Assembly (NCBI RefSeq): GCF_029689925.1
Contig: NZ_CP121445.1
Coordinates: 3,208,501 to 3,272,500, forward strand
Source of the DNA: Anaerocolumna sp. AGMB13025
GTDB lineage: Bacteria > Bacillota > Clostridia > Lachnospirales > Lachnospiraceae
Direction: 5' to 3'
Length of the DNA: 64,000 bases
This document shows positions 16,646 to 26,300 of this stretch, in pieces. The translations under genes and the position numbers were made by a program. The stretch's first letter is position 1; the number at the start of each line of letters is the position of its first letter. Under the pieces are notes generated by a model. That model saw only the letters and a program-made list of their open reading frames with translations. It searched no databases and was not told the DNA's origin.

Positions 16646-18373
16646 ATGAATAAGAAATTAACAGTAAAACTACTTAGTACGGATATCCTGATAATCGGAG
16701 GCGGAACAGCTGGTTGTTATGCCGCTCTTACCATAAGGGAACACTCTAAGGCAAGCGTTATCATTGCAGAAAAAGCCAATATTAAAAGAAGTGGCTGTCT
16801 GGCGGCAGGAGTGAATGCAATCAATGCCTATATTGTGAAAGGAAGGACTCCAGAGGATTACGTAGATTATGCGAAAAAGGATGGGGACAATATCGTCAGG
16901 GAAGACTTACTCCTTACCATGTCCCAGGGATTAAACCGGGTTACAAAAAAACTGGAGGATTTGGGACTGGTAATCTTAAAAGACGAACAGGGCGAATATG
17001 CTGCCAGAGGTAACCGCAATATTAAAATAAACGGTGAAAATATGAAACCCCTTTTGGCAAAAGCAGTAGAGAGCTTAGAGGCAGTAGAGATTTTAAACAG
17101 GGTCAATGTAACGGATTATATTGTTATGGATAACCAGATTAAAGGTGCTTTTGCATTTAGTATAGAAGAAGAAATCTTGTATGAAATCAGAGCAAAGAAA
17201 GTAATCTGTGCCACCGGTGGTGCAGCCGGCTTATACCGGCCAAATAATCCCGGATTTTCAAGGCATAAGATGTGGTATCCGCCTTTTAATACAGGTGCAG
17301 GTTATGCCATGGGTATACGGTCTGGCGCAGAAATGACTACCTTTGAGATGAGATTTATTGCACTCAGATGTAAGGATACCATTGCACCTACCGGTACCAT
17401 TGCCCAGGGAGTCGGGGCTAAACAGATTAATTCAAAAGGAGAAGTCTATGAAGCCAAATACGGACTCACTACTTCTGAGCGAGTATATGGTACGGTTAAG
17501 GAAACCCTGGAAGGCAGAGGTCCCTGTTATCTTAAAACCGAGGGAATCACTTCCTTACAAGATGTTGAACTGAAAAAGGCATATCTTAATATGGCACCGA
17601 GCCAGACCCTTAAGTGGATGGAAGACAGAAAAAATCCCAGCGAACAAAACGTGGAAATTGAAGGTACAGAGCCTTACATTGTAGGAGGTCATACTGCCAG
17701 TGGTTACTGGGTGGATACCAAAAGACGTACTACGATAAACGGTCTTTACGCTGCCGGTGATGTAGCCGGGGGATGTCCGCAAAAGTATGTGACTGGGGCA
17801 TTGGTAGAAGGTGAGATTGCAGCTTTAACAGCATTGGAAGATTTAGAAAAAGAACGTTTGTCAGAAAATTATAGTAAAGCCAATAAGAAAGAGCTGATAC
17901 AACAGGAAGAACATGTACTGGTTAAGGAAAAACTAAGAGAACTGGAAGATATCCTGAATTATCAAAATCCAGTCTTTACTGTAGAACAACTGGAAGAAGC
18001 CATGCAAAAGGTAATGGATACCTATGCCGGCGGTATAAGTAATAACTATCAGTATAATGAAAAACAGCTTATTATTGCAGAGGAGAAAATTAATCAGATT
18101 ATGGATTTAAGCGGGATGCTTCATGCAGAGGATATGCACGAATTAATGTTTATCTATGAGTTGAAGGAACGGCTGGTGCTGGCGAAATCTGTTATTGCGC
18201 ATTTGCTTGCCAGAAAAGAAACGAGATGGCATAGTTTTGCAGAAAATCTGGATTATCCGGATAAAAGTGAGGAATGGTTAAAATATGTGAATTCCAGGCT
18301 AATAAACGGGAAGATAGAAATGATATACAGAGAGTTAGTGGAGCGAGGTGAAGAGTATGAGCATAACCATTAA
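16646..18373 (+). CDS. aprA: Adenylylsulfate reductase alpha subunit-like flavoprotein
   Basis: FAD protein of 575 residues in the fumarate reductase/AprA superfamily. The dinucleotide-binding motif ILIIGGGTAGCYAAL lies near the N-terminus, followed by the AprA-like RSGCLAAGVNAINAY and, late, GHTASGYWVDTKRRTTINGLYAAGDVAGGCPQKYVTGA. With the ferredoxin subunit it would reduce adenosine 5'-phosphosulfate to sulfite and AMP, replacing the CysC-CysH route. It lies between the sulfate transporter and ATP sulfurylase genes, which supports this role. It is somewhat shorter than dissimilatory AprA proteins. GGAGG precedes the ATG. Confidence 0.85.
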   Translation: MNKKLTVKLLSTDILIIGGGTAGCYAALTIREHSKASVIIAEKANIKRSGCLAAGVNAINAYIVKGRTPEDYVDYAKKDGDNIVREDLLLTMSQGLNRVTKKLEDLGLVILKDEQGEYAARGNRNIKINGENMKPLLAKAVESLEAVEILNRVNVTDYIVMDNQIKGAFAFSIEEEILYEIRAKKVICATGGAAGLYRPNNPGFSRHKMWYPPFNTGAGYAMGIRSGAEMTTFEMRFIALRCKDTIAPTGTIAQGVGAKQINSKGEVYEAKYGLTTSERVYGTVKETLEGRGPCYLKTEGITSLQDVELKKAYLNMAPSQTLKWMEDRKNPSEQNVEIEGTEPYIVGGHTASGYWVDTKRRTTINGLYAAGDVAGGCPQKYVTGALVEGEIAALTALEDLEKERLSENYSKANKKELIQQEEHVLVKEKLRELEDILNYQNPVFTVEQLEEAMQKVMDTYAGGISNNYQYNEKQLIIAEEKINQIMDLSGMLHAEDMHELMFIYELKERLVLAKSVIAHLLARKETRWHSFAENLDYPDKSEEWLKYVNSRLINGKIEMIYRELVERGEEYEHNH

Positions 18374-18671
18374 TCAGGATAAATGCACCGGCTGCAGAAA
18401 GTGTCTCGCTGTATGTCCCGGCAGCCTTATTAAAGTGTCTGATACAAAGAAAGCGTTTATGAAATACCCGAAAGATTGCTGGGGCTGTACCTCCTGTCTT
18501 AAGGAATGCAGTTTCGGAGCCATATCCTTTTACCTGGGAGCGGATATCGGCGGCAGGGGAAGTAAATTGACTACAGTCATAGAGGAAGATATTGTCCACT
18601 GGCAGATTGAGGATACAAACGGAGAACTTCTTGTAATTGATGTTAACCGCAAGGATTCCAACCAGTATTAA
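18357..18671 (+). CDS. aprB: AprB-like 2[4Fe-4S] ferredoxin subunit
   Basis: Iron-sulfur protein of about 104 residues, the likely electron-transfer partner of the AprA-like flavoprotein. Two cysteine clusters are present: CTGCRKCLAVCPG (about 11-23) and CWGCTSCLKECSFG (about 40-53). The remaining 50 residues form a short beta-rich tail similar to AprB. ATG 18357 is chosen because AGGTG at 18346-18350 fits it; GTG 18348 overlaps that site. It overlaps the aprA end by 17 bp, which fits a coupled two-subunit enzyme. Confidence 0.88.
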   Translation: MSITINQDKCTGCRKCLAVCPGSLIKVSDTKKAFMKYPKDCWGCTSCLKECSFGAISFYLGADIGGRGSKLTTVIEEDIVHWQIEDTNGELLVIDVNRKDSNQY

Positions 18672-18731
18672 TTATTAAACAGCGCCACACATGATATGGC
18701 TGTTAAAGCAGAACAAAAGGAGGATATACAG

Positions 18732-19631
18732 ATGAGTGAGTTAACACATCTTGATGAATTAGAAGCCGAAGCAATATATGTAATCCGTGAAGTTGCAGCA
18801 GAATGTGAAAAACCGGTGATGTTATATTCCATTGGCAAAGACAGCTCGGTTATGCTGCATCTTGCTATGAAAGCATTTTATCCGGAAAAACCCCCGTTTC
18901 CTTTCATGCATATCGATACCACCTGGAAATTCAGGGAAATGACCCAGTTCCGTGACCGTAAAGCAAAAGAACTTGGGATTGAGATGATTGTACACAGTAA
19001 TAGGGAGGGCATTGAACAGGGTATTAATCCCTTTGATCATGGTTCTGCATATACGGATATTATGAAAACCCAGGCCTTAAAGCAGGGATTAAAAAAATAC
19101 GGTTTTACCGCAGCCTTTGGAGGCGGACGAAGAGATGAGGAAAAGTCCAGGGCAAAGGAGCGGATTTTCTCTTTCCGGAATGAAGCCCAGGCCTGGGACC
19201 CGAAAAATCAGCGTCCGGAGATGTGGAAACTCTATAATACGAAAATCAACAAAGGAGAAAGTATGAGAGTATTTCCAATCTCCAACTGGACGGAAAAGGA
19301 CATCTGGCAGTACATAAAACGTGAGAATATAGATATTGTCTCTCTTTATTATGCCAAAGAACGTCCGGTGGTATATCGTGACGGTAACATCATTATGGTG
19401 GATGATGACCGGTTAAAGCTTTTACCGGGTGAGGAAATCGTGAACAAAAAGGTACGTTTTCGTACCCTGGGATGTTATCCGTTAACCGGAGGCTGCGAAT
19501 CCAATGCGGTAACTTTGGATGAAATTATTGATGAAACCTTAAGTGCCGTATCCTCGGAAAGAACCAGCAGGGTAATTGATAACGAGGCTGCCGGTAGTAT
19601 GGAGAGAAGAAAGAGGGAGGGATATTTCTAG
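18732..19631 (+). CDS. cysD: Sulfate adenylyltransferase subunit 2
   Basis: Catalytic subunit of the CysDN-type ATP sulfurylase, which makes adenosine 5'-phosphosulfate from ATP and sulfate; 299 residues, close to E. coli CysD. The PP-loop-like motif is [11 protein letters not shown]. Family segments include [32 protein letters not shown] and [15 protein letters not shown] 18732 follows AAAAGGAGGA at ideal spacing, so the in-frame ATG at 18696 is rejected. cysN starts at the very next base after its stop codon. Confidence 0.96.
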   Translation: MSELTHLDELEAEAIYVIREVAAECEKPVMLYSIGKDSSVMLHLAMKAFYPEKPPFPFMHIDTTWKFREMTQFRDRKAKELGIEMIVHSNREGIEQGINPFDHGSAYTDIMKTQALKQGLKKYGFTAAFGGGRRDEEKSRAKERIFSFRNEAQAWDPKNQRPEMWKLYNTKINKGESMRVFPISNWTEKDIWQYIKRENIDIVSLYYAKERPVVYRDGNIIMVDDDRLKLLPGEEIVNKKVRFRTLGCYPLTGGCESNAVTLDEIIDETLSAVSSERTSRVIDNEAAGSMERRKREGYF

Positions 19632-21335
19632 ATGAAAGGCTTATTAAAATTTATTACCTGCGGAAGTGTAGATGATGGAAAATCCACTCTGATTGGACAT
19701 ATCTTATATGACTCCAAGCTTTTATATGCCGATCAGGAAAAGGCACTGGAGCTGGACTCTAAAGTCGGCAGCCGAGAAGGCGCCATTGATTATTCTTTGT
19801 TATTAGATGGACTTATGGCAGAGCGGGAACAAGGTATAACCATCGATGTAGCTTATCGTTACTTTACCACCGATCACCGTAGTTTTATCGTAGCGGATAC
19901 CCCCGGGCATGAGGAATATACCAGAAACATGGCGGTAGGTGCCTCCTTTGCAGACCTTTCCATTATATTGGTGGATGCCAAACAGGGTGTACTGGTTCAG
20001 ACCAGAAGACATGCCAGAATCTGCTCCCTTATGGGAATCAAACATTTTGTATTTGCAGTCAATAAAATGGACTTAATCGGTTACCAAAAAGCACGGTTTG
20101 ACGAGATTGCGGCGGAAATCAGGCAGCTTGCCACAGAACTTTCCCTTGAAAACATTAAGATTATTCCCATATCTGCAACAGAAGGAGATAATCTTACCAA
20201 GAAATCCCCTAATATATCCTGGTATAAGGAAGAAGCACTCTTAACCTACTTAGAACAGGTAGATACCACAAACGCAGGTGAAGAAGAGGGCTTTTACATG
20301 CCGGTCCAGAGAGTGTGCCGTCCTAACCATACCTTCCGGGGCTTTCAGGGACAAATCGAGGCCGGTAGTATCTCCGTAGGTGATGAACTGACTACGCTTC
20401 CCAGTAATGAAAAGGCTGTCGTTAAGAGCATTTACATTACCGACAGACAAGGGGATACTGCCATAAAAGGACAGTCCGTAACCATTCAGTTAAATAAGGA
20501 GGTAGATGTTTCAAGAGGTTGTGTTCTTACGAAAGATACCGGACTTACCACTACGAAGGAATTAACGGCTTCCATTCTATGGATGGATGACGGAGAGCTG
20601 ACGGCAGATAAGAATTATTTTGTAAAGATAGGTACCAAACTGATACCCGGGGTAGTAACCGGCATTCGGTATAAAATAGATGTCAATTCCGGTGAACACC
20701 AGTCTGCAAGCCATTTACTGAAAAATGAAATCGCAGTTTGCGATATTGTTCTGGCAGAGAAAATTACTGCGGACAGCTTTCATGCCCATAAGGCACTGGG
20801 GGAACTAATCTTAATTGACCGAGTTTCCAATATGACCTCCGCCTGTGGTGTTATAGAAGAATTTAATGATGAAACGAATTCAATAAAAGACGGTGCTGCT
20901 TTCACTTATGGAAACTTACAGGTAAAAGGTGATATATTTGAGGAGTTTTATTACAACTTAGAAAGCCTTACGATTCATAAACAAAAGCCAGCCAGTAAGG
21001 TCTATAGGGTTGGAGAGGTAATACCGATTGAAGGGGAAAGCTATAAGTACCCGGAAAGCTTTGATATACTGGTACTAAGAGATTGGACAGTGGTTAAAAT
21101 AAGAGATGCCAAAATAAAAGCCATTGAAACAATGGATGACTTCCGTTATTCTGGTCTGCCTCTTATGAATGGAAGTGGATTTTCCATTAAAGTGGTAACC
21201 GAAGATGAGTTCCAACAGTTTATAAAGGAATATAAAAGTACGGAAGGGAAAAACGAACTAGAATTCAATACAAAGTGGATTGCATTTGATACGTACCGCC
21301 GCATCGTATTTAGCAGTAATTTCTGGGTGATATAG
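19632..21335 (+). CDS. cysN: Sulfate adenylyltransferase subunit 1 (GTPase) with C-terminal extension
   Basis: Regulatory GTPase of ATP sulfurylase: GTP hydrolysis drives APS formation by CysD. G motifs are CGSVDDGKSTL (G1), the switch region REQGITIDVAYRYF, DTPGHEEY (G3) and NKMD (G4), followed by EF-Tu-like beta domains ending near residue 412 (GELILIDRVSNMTSACGVIEE). At 567 residues it is about 90 longer than E. coli CysN. The last 150 residues (to FSSNFWVI) have no P-loop, so this is not a CysNC fusion with APS kinase. The function of the tail is unknown. The gene abuts cysD with no gap. Confidence 0.92.
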   Translation: MKGLLKFITCGSVDDGKSTLIGHILYDSKLLYADQEKALELDSKVGSREGAIDYSLLLDGLMAEREQGITIDVAYRYFTTDHRSFIVADTPGHEEYTRNMAVGASFADLSIILVDAKQGVLVQTRRHARICSLMGIKHFVFAVNKMDLIGYQKARFDEIAAEIRQLATELSLENIKIIPISATEGDNLTKKSPNISWYKEEALLTYLEQVDTTNAGEEEGFYMPVQRVCRPNHTFRGFQGQIEAGSISVGDELTTLPSNEKAVVKSIYITDRQGDTAIKGQSVTIQLNKEVDVSRGCVLTKDTGLTTTKELTASILWMDDGELTADKNYFVKIGTKLIPGVVTGIRYKIDVNSGEHQSASHLLKNEIAVCDIVLAEKITADSFHAHKALGELILIDRVSNMTSACGVIEEFNDETNSIKDGAAFTYGNLQVKGDIFEEFYYNLESLTIHKQKPASKVYRVGEVIPIEGESYKYPESFDILVLRDWTVVKIRDAKIKAIETMDDFRYSGLPLMNGSGFSIKVVTEDEFQQFIKEYKSTEGKNELEFNTKWIAFDTYRRIVFSSNFWVI

Positions 21336-21576
21336 GCTGCTAAAACTTGTATCGTTATACTATATTCTTATTTTATGATATAAGTGTTAAAAGGCAATTT
21401 TGCGTTTTAAGGAATTCCGGTATCATTATAAAAATACTGGTTGAGAGACTTTTGACACTTGAGTCCTATTATATTAGTATTTATAGTTCGAAAAATCCCG
21501 GAAATCATATATACCAAGGTATTCTATCTAAGCCTGTAACATATAAATATAAGGAATTATATTTGGAGGTACCAGT

Positions 21577-22638
21577 TTGAATTTTATTATTCGAAGAATG
21601 GAACCTGGTGAAGCGAAAGAAGTTAAGAAGCTTGGGATTAGATCCTTTCGGAGTTTGGAAAGCCTGTTTGTCCCCACCCCAAAAGAAGCACTGGTAGCAA
21701 TAAAAGACTCTAAAATTATAGCAGCGGTAATCATAAAAATTATCCGATCCAAGGATAATCAGAAAACAGGTTATATCGATTTTGCTTTTGTTGACCCGGC
21801 ATTTCATAATCAGGGGATTGGACGGCAGATCTATAAGGCTTCCGTATATTATCTTTGGAGACGTGGTTGCAGCCAAATTACCGCCCTGGTAAAAGATGAT
21901 AATGCAGGCTCCTGGAGCATATTTTTAAAAAATGGGTTTGAAAGAGCCAGTCTGTATACCTTGTTCAAATGCCTTGGAAAGAAAGGCTTCTTAAATCACA
22001 TATTACATACAGCCATGGCCTGGGGACCAGGCTGTGAAGTTTATCTGGCAGATTCCAAGGGGGATTCAAAACAAAAGAAGAACAACAGCTTATTTCAGAT
22101 CTTCCTGTATTTGTTTGTTAATGTTCTAATTTCATTACTGGTGATTTTTCACCTTGGAGCAGCCCAGACAATGATTTTTGCCGGAGCCTTGTTCTCAGTG
22201 TTATCCTTTGGTGTGCTGACAGGATATCTGGGAACCGTATTTAGTAAACGGAAATGGAAGTTCAGATTAGTAAACTGCGGATTTATAAGTTCCATCCTGC
22301 TGGCTTTAGTCAAAGCAGTCTTTCCGATGATTGGAAACTGGTATCCGATTGAATATGAGAAAACAAAGAAATTTAAAAGAGATTTAGGTATCCAGTCTAC
22401 TATAAACTGGGCCGGGTATTTGGTGTTAGCACTTGCGTCTGGTATTCTCAGCCCATATAACTTATTTTGTAATCAGGTATTTATCATCTGCAGTGCACTG
22501 ATGAGTTTTCGTATATTAGCCGTTTATCCTTTTTCGGTATTCGGAGGAACCCGGGTATTTCACTGGAATAAGATAGTATATTCGGTTATGGCTTTACTTT
22601 CTATTGTTATTGTGATGACCAGAATATTTTGGATTTAA
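21577..22638 (+). CDS. GNAT acetyltransferase domain fused to a multi-span membrane domain
   Basis: A 353-residue two-part protein. Residues about 1-130 form a GNAT N-acetyltransferase fold, with the acetyl-CoA loop in FVDPAFHNQGIGRQIY and a later NAGSWSIFLKNGFERAS. Residues about 165-353 contain roughly six hydrophobic segments. Near the end, YPFSVFGGTRVFHWNKIVY weakly recalls the last conserved motif of M50 site-2 proteases, but no HExxH is present, so protease activity is not suggested. TTG 21577 is the start, 7 bp after GGAGG (21565-21569). It stands 240 bp after cysN and is probably separate from that operon. Substrate unknown. Confidence 0.7.
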   Translation: MNFIIRRMEPGEAKEVKKLGIRSFRSLESLFVPTPKEALVAIKDSKIIAAVIIKIIRSKDNQKTGYIDFAFVDPAFHNQGIGRQIYKASVYYLWRRGCSQITALVKDDNAGSWSIFLKNGFERASLYTLFKCLGKKGFLNHILHTAMAWGPGCEVYLADSKGDSKQKKNNSLFQIFLYLFVNVLISLLVIFHLGAAQTMIFAGALFSVLSFGVLTGYLGTVFSKRKWKFRLVNCGFISSILLALVKAVFPMIGNWYPIEYEKTKKFKRDLGIQSTINWAGYLVLALASGILSPYNLFCNQVFIICSALMSFRILAVYPFSVFGGTRVFHWNKIVYSVMALLSIVIVMTRIFWI

Positions 22639-22643
22639 TTAGA

Positions 22644-22715
22644 AATCAGGAACATAAAACAGGAGTGCCAATAGATTAATCATTTACTATCTTGTTAGCC
22701 TTATGTTTCATGATT
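22644..22715. repeat. Imperfect inverted repeat after the GNAT-membrane gene
   Basis: AATCAGGAACATAA (22644-22657) pairs with TTATGTTTCATGATT (22701-22715) with one bulge. It could act as a weak terminator or be a small palindromic element; no T-run follows. Confidence 0.45.
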
Positions 22716-22807
22716 ACAGCAGATTGTTTGAACGTTACCTCAACAGATTGATTGAATCAATGAATAAGGATTCTTAATAAGATTTCATAGTGTATTTTGT
22801 ATTAGCA

Positions 22808-22910
22808 ATGCCGTAGTATGTGTAGTAATGATATGCTTCTCTTTAAGTAAACAGATTTTTTATTTCAGCTGTATGACTTATTGAGAGCATCAATATACAT
22901 ACAACGGCAT
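22808..22910. repeat. 103-bp imperfect palindrome
   Basis: The arms start ATGCCGTAGTATGT (22808-22821) and end ACATACAACGGCAT (22897-22910). Complementarity continues inward with mismatches (ATGATATGCTTCTC with GAGAGCATCA). The right side is followed by TTTT, so it may terminate transcription. It resembles the other palindromic elements of the window in size but not in sequence. Confidence 0.6.
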
Positions 22911-23000
22911 TTTTGATATAAATAAGTTCAAATATTGATTCGAGGGTTAAAAGACCTCTAAAATTGATCTATTGATGTGAAAAACAATATTATAATTTAA

Positions 23001-23063
23001 CAATAAAGTCTTCTAAACGTAGACAAGAGTGGTGATAATGAGTCACTACAGTAAACTTTATTG
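23001..23063 (+). promoter_or_regulatory. Structured 5' leader hairpin upstream of the GH3 gene
   Basis: An outer stem CAATAAAGT (23001-23009) / ACTTTATTG (23055-23063) encloses an inner stem GTGGTGA (23029-23035) / TCACTAC (23043-23049). GGGGTTTT follows directly, and a TATAAT lies at 22991-22996 just before. The layout is compatible with an attenuator at the start of the leader of the GH3 gene, but this is inference. Confidence 0.45.
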
Positions 23064-23154
23064 GGGTTTTCTTTCAATATAAACGTGGCAATTAATGGTT
23101 ATATATGTAAATATATGTATTGCTTTAGCCGATAATATATCAGTACAGATTGTT

Positions 23155-23184
23155 ATATCTATCTTAGGGGTGACAGATAGATAT
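23155..23184. promoter_or_regulatory. 9-bp perfect inverted repeat before the GH3 leader ORF, possible operator
   Basis: ATATCTATC (23155-23163) and GATAGATAT (23176-23184) are perfect inverted copies separated by 12 bp, about 45 bp before the small leader ORF. No catabolite-repression (cre) box was recognised nearby. Confidence 0.4.
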
Positions 23185-23228
23185 GTATTACCAATTCACT
23201 ATTTTTTTATTTTGAAAGGAGTATAAGC

Positions 23229-23345
23229 ATGAAGAAAAGTAAGTTGACCCAAAGTAACCGTATACTGCTGTCAGACATTAATAATCTGCCTGGCAGTATG
23301 GCTTCCGGGTGTATAACGGAAGCTGCCAGCCGCACAAAAAGTTAG
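23229..23345 (+). CDS. Possible 38-residue leader peptide before the GH3 gene
   Basis: A short ORF (MKKSKLTQSNRILLSDIN at its start, ending SRTKS) begins with ATG after a good AAAGGAG site and stops 10 bp before the GH3 start codon. It has no signal peptide or recognised domain. Its codons include a strong hairpin at 23290-23329. It may be a real translated leader, or a relic whose ribosome site is fortuitous. It is too short to classify by homology by eye. Confidence 0.4.
   Translation: MKKSKLTQSNRILLSDINNLPGSMASGCITEAASRTKS
23290..23329 (+). promoter_or_regulatory. Hairpin inside the leader ORF
   Basis: CTGGCA (23290-23295) pairs with TGCCAG (23324-23329), and GCTTCCG (23301-23307) with CGGAAGC (23317-23323), leaving a 5-nt bulge and a 9-nt loop. 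All 13 base pairs are Watson-Crick. No T-run follows. It could stabilise the GH3 mRNA or link leader translation to GH3 expression. Confidence 0.5.
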
Positions 23346-23355
23346 GGGGAAAAGT

Positions 23356-26300
23356 ATGAAAAATAAAATCATTGCACTACTTTTAATCCTGACTATGACT
23401 GCAGGAGTTATCCTGACGAATCTGCCCGCTATGGCAGCAGCAGGAGACCCGGGCAGAATCGAGGCGGAAAATTATTCTGCCATGTTTGGAATACAGACAG
23501 AGGTCTGCCAGGAAGGCGGCCTGAATGTAGGTTATGTAGATGCCGGAGATTATATGGATTACGCAGTGAATATCCAGACGGCCGGAACCTACACCGCCCA
23601 GTTTCGGGTATCCAGTCCCTATAATGACACAAAGTTTCAGCTTACAGACGGCAGTACCGTACTGGCAGCACTGACCGTTCCAAACACCGGAGGATATCAG
23701 AACTGGGAAACCATTACCGCAATGGTGACCCTGGCAGCAGGTGCCAGAACATTGCGGGTCAACGCGGTTACTAACGGCTGGAATCTTAACTGGCTGGAAC
23801 TTACCTCCTCGGGTGAGCAGCCGGTAACAACTGTTGATATACCTGTGACCGGTCCTTATGCACAATATTTGGAAGTAGGGTTAAGTCCTGCGGATCTTAA
23901 CGGTGTAACAACCTTAAAGACACAGAATGGGACTATAAACCATACCCTCAAATACCATGTAGGGGACCAGGTAACCCTTAAGGTAAATTACATGGTTGAG
24001 CAGAAACAGGTACAGTTTACTACCAAAGATCAAAGCGGCAATATTGTAAAGGGTAATCCATTGACCTTTACCGTACTTAGTAATTCATCGGTAAATGTAG
24101 AGATTACTGATCAGGCTGCCACAGCTTTGCCGGTATTTGTACCAGGTTCGGGTACCTTTAGCACAGCACAGGATGTTACCATTTCCTGCGCTACGGCCAA
24201 TGCTGTTATCCGGTATACTACAGATGGCTCCACACCAGGGGCTTCATCAGCTGTTTATACGGGACCGATCCATATAACTGCAACTACCACCTTAAAAGCT
24301 TATGCAGTATCTGCCGGACTTGGGGACTCTGGGGTTGCAACGGCAGTCTATACCATTGGCACAGGAAGGACAAACCTTGCCCTTGGAAAAACAGCCCAGG
24401 CAACTTCATTTCTTGGCGGAAATATAGCAAATGCAGCATTTGACGGTAATGATAAAACAAGATGGGAATCAGAGTTTTCGGACCCTCAAGAGATTTATGT
24501 AGATCTGGGTTCCACTTACTGGATAGACGGCGTTAAGCTTAATTGGGAAACCGCAAGCGGAAAAGAATACATATTGCAGGTATCCAAAGACGGTTCCGAG
24601 TGGCACAAGGTTTATACCGGTAATAATGCACCGGGTGGCATTGAATCAATTAATTTTGACCCTGCGGAGGGCAGGTATGTTAAGTTAATCGGAAATGTCC
24701 GCAATACGCCTTATGGGTATTCACTCTGGGAATTTGAAGTATACGGAAGTACCACACCGCCTCTTTTAAGGGCTGCTGCACCTACCTTTTCACCGGCAGC
24801 CGGCACTTATACCTCTGCAGTAGATGTGATTCTAGCCAGTGAGACAAAGGGAGTTGTAATCCGTTATACAACGGATGGCTCCACACCTACGGCTACTTCT
24901 CCGGTTTATACCGCACCGCTGCATCTTGGAGTGACCACAACAATCCGTGCTATTGCAACGGGTAATGGCTATGCGGATTCAGGGGTATCCCAGGCAGTGT
25001 ATAACATTGTAGGCTTTCGTGTGGTATCACCCACCGGCGGTCAGATGGTGACCAATACCAGGACACCTGTCTTAACCTGGCAGGCTAAAACCGGGGCAGT
25101 ACGCTATGAAGTATGGGTAAACTTATCGAGAACAGACTATGACTGGAAAGCTTCCGGTAATCTCTTAGACAGGTATACCAAAGTTGCCGAAGTGACGGGT
25201 ACCAGTTGTACCGCACCTTCCCTGGCAGACAGGTGGACCTACAAATGGTATGTAGTCGCAGTAGACCAAAGTGGCAGCAGAATTCAGTCGGATATCGGTC
25301 AATTCAGTGTTTACCTGCCATATCTTGAGCAAATAGCTGACGGAGTAAATATCGTAAATGGCAGCCGTGACTTAAATAAAAACGGTACCATTGAACCCTA
25401 CGAAGACTGGCATAATTCCATTGATGTCCGCCTTAACGACTTAATGTCCCGGATGAGCAATGACGAAAAGATTAACCAGCTGTTTTACTCACCGGATACC
25501 ATTACTTCCTTAAACTCACAGGCCGGTTTTGTTTTCTCTTACGGAACAACGGACTTTATCCGGGATGCTCAGGTGAAAGTAGCAAGAGAACAAAGACTTG
25601 GTATTCCCATTGCTTTTGCCGGCGATAAAATCCAGGGCTGGAAAACGGTTTTCCCGACAGAACTTGGTTTAGCAGCCACAGGTAACTTAAATCTTGCCTG
25701 GCAGTGCGGAGATCTCCAGCGCAGGGAACAAAAAGCGTACGGCTTTACAGGAACTCTGTCCCCTCTTGCGGAAGTAGATACAAAAGTAATGTATCCTCGT
25801 TTTCAGGAGGGCACCGGTGAAAATGCAGATTATTCCGCTGCCCTGGTAAGGGCTATGATCTGTGGTATGCAGGGGGGACCGGAAGTAAATCCGAAGTCTT
25901 TGATGATTACCGTAAAACACTGGCCAAGCCAGGGTGCCGGCGGTGAACAGAGTATCGTATATGATCAGGATACTATTAAATGGCATATGAAGCCTTGGTA
26001 TGCAGCACTTGAAGCCAACTGTGGCACGATTATGCCGGGCTACGGCGGAGCACCTTATTTAGACCCCAGCGGAGCAGGAGCAGGGTCAAGTAAGCCAACC
26101 ATTGACTATTTAAGAAATGTTTTAGGCTTTAACGGAGTTGTAGTTACCGACTGGCTGGCCTCTGCTACGGATACTTCCGTTAAGAGCATCGGTGCAGGCT
26201 GCGATGTTATGGGCGGCGCTATGGCTTCCGGTACAGATTTTAATGCACTTATCAGTTCGGTAGGCTGGGACCGCCTGAATGAATCGGTACGAAGGGTTCT

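Noticed and set aside
18696-18731. ATG 18696 as cysD start
   Set aside because: A strong AAAAGGAGGA lies between it and ATG 18732, and the conserved sequence starts at the latter.
19632-21335. CysNC fusion (ATP sulfurylase plus APS kinase)
   Set aside because: The C-terminal extension has no second P-loop and no APS-kinase motifs.
21347-21580. 77-codon ORF between cysN and the GNAT-membrane gene
   Set aside because: AT-rich with no Shine-Dalgarno; it ends across the ribosome site and start codon of the next gene.
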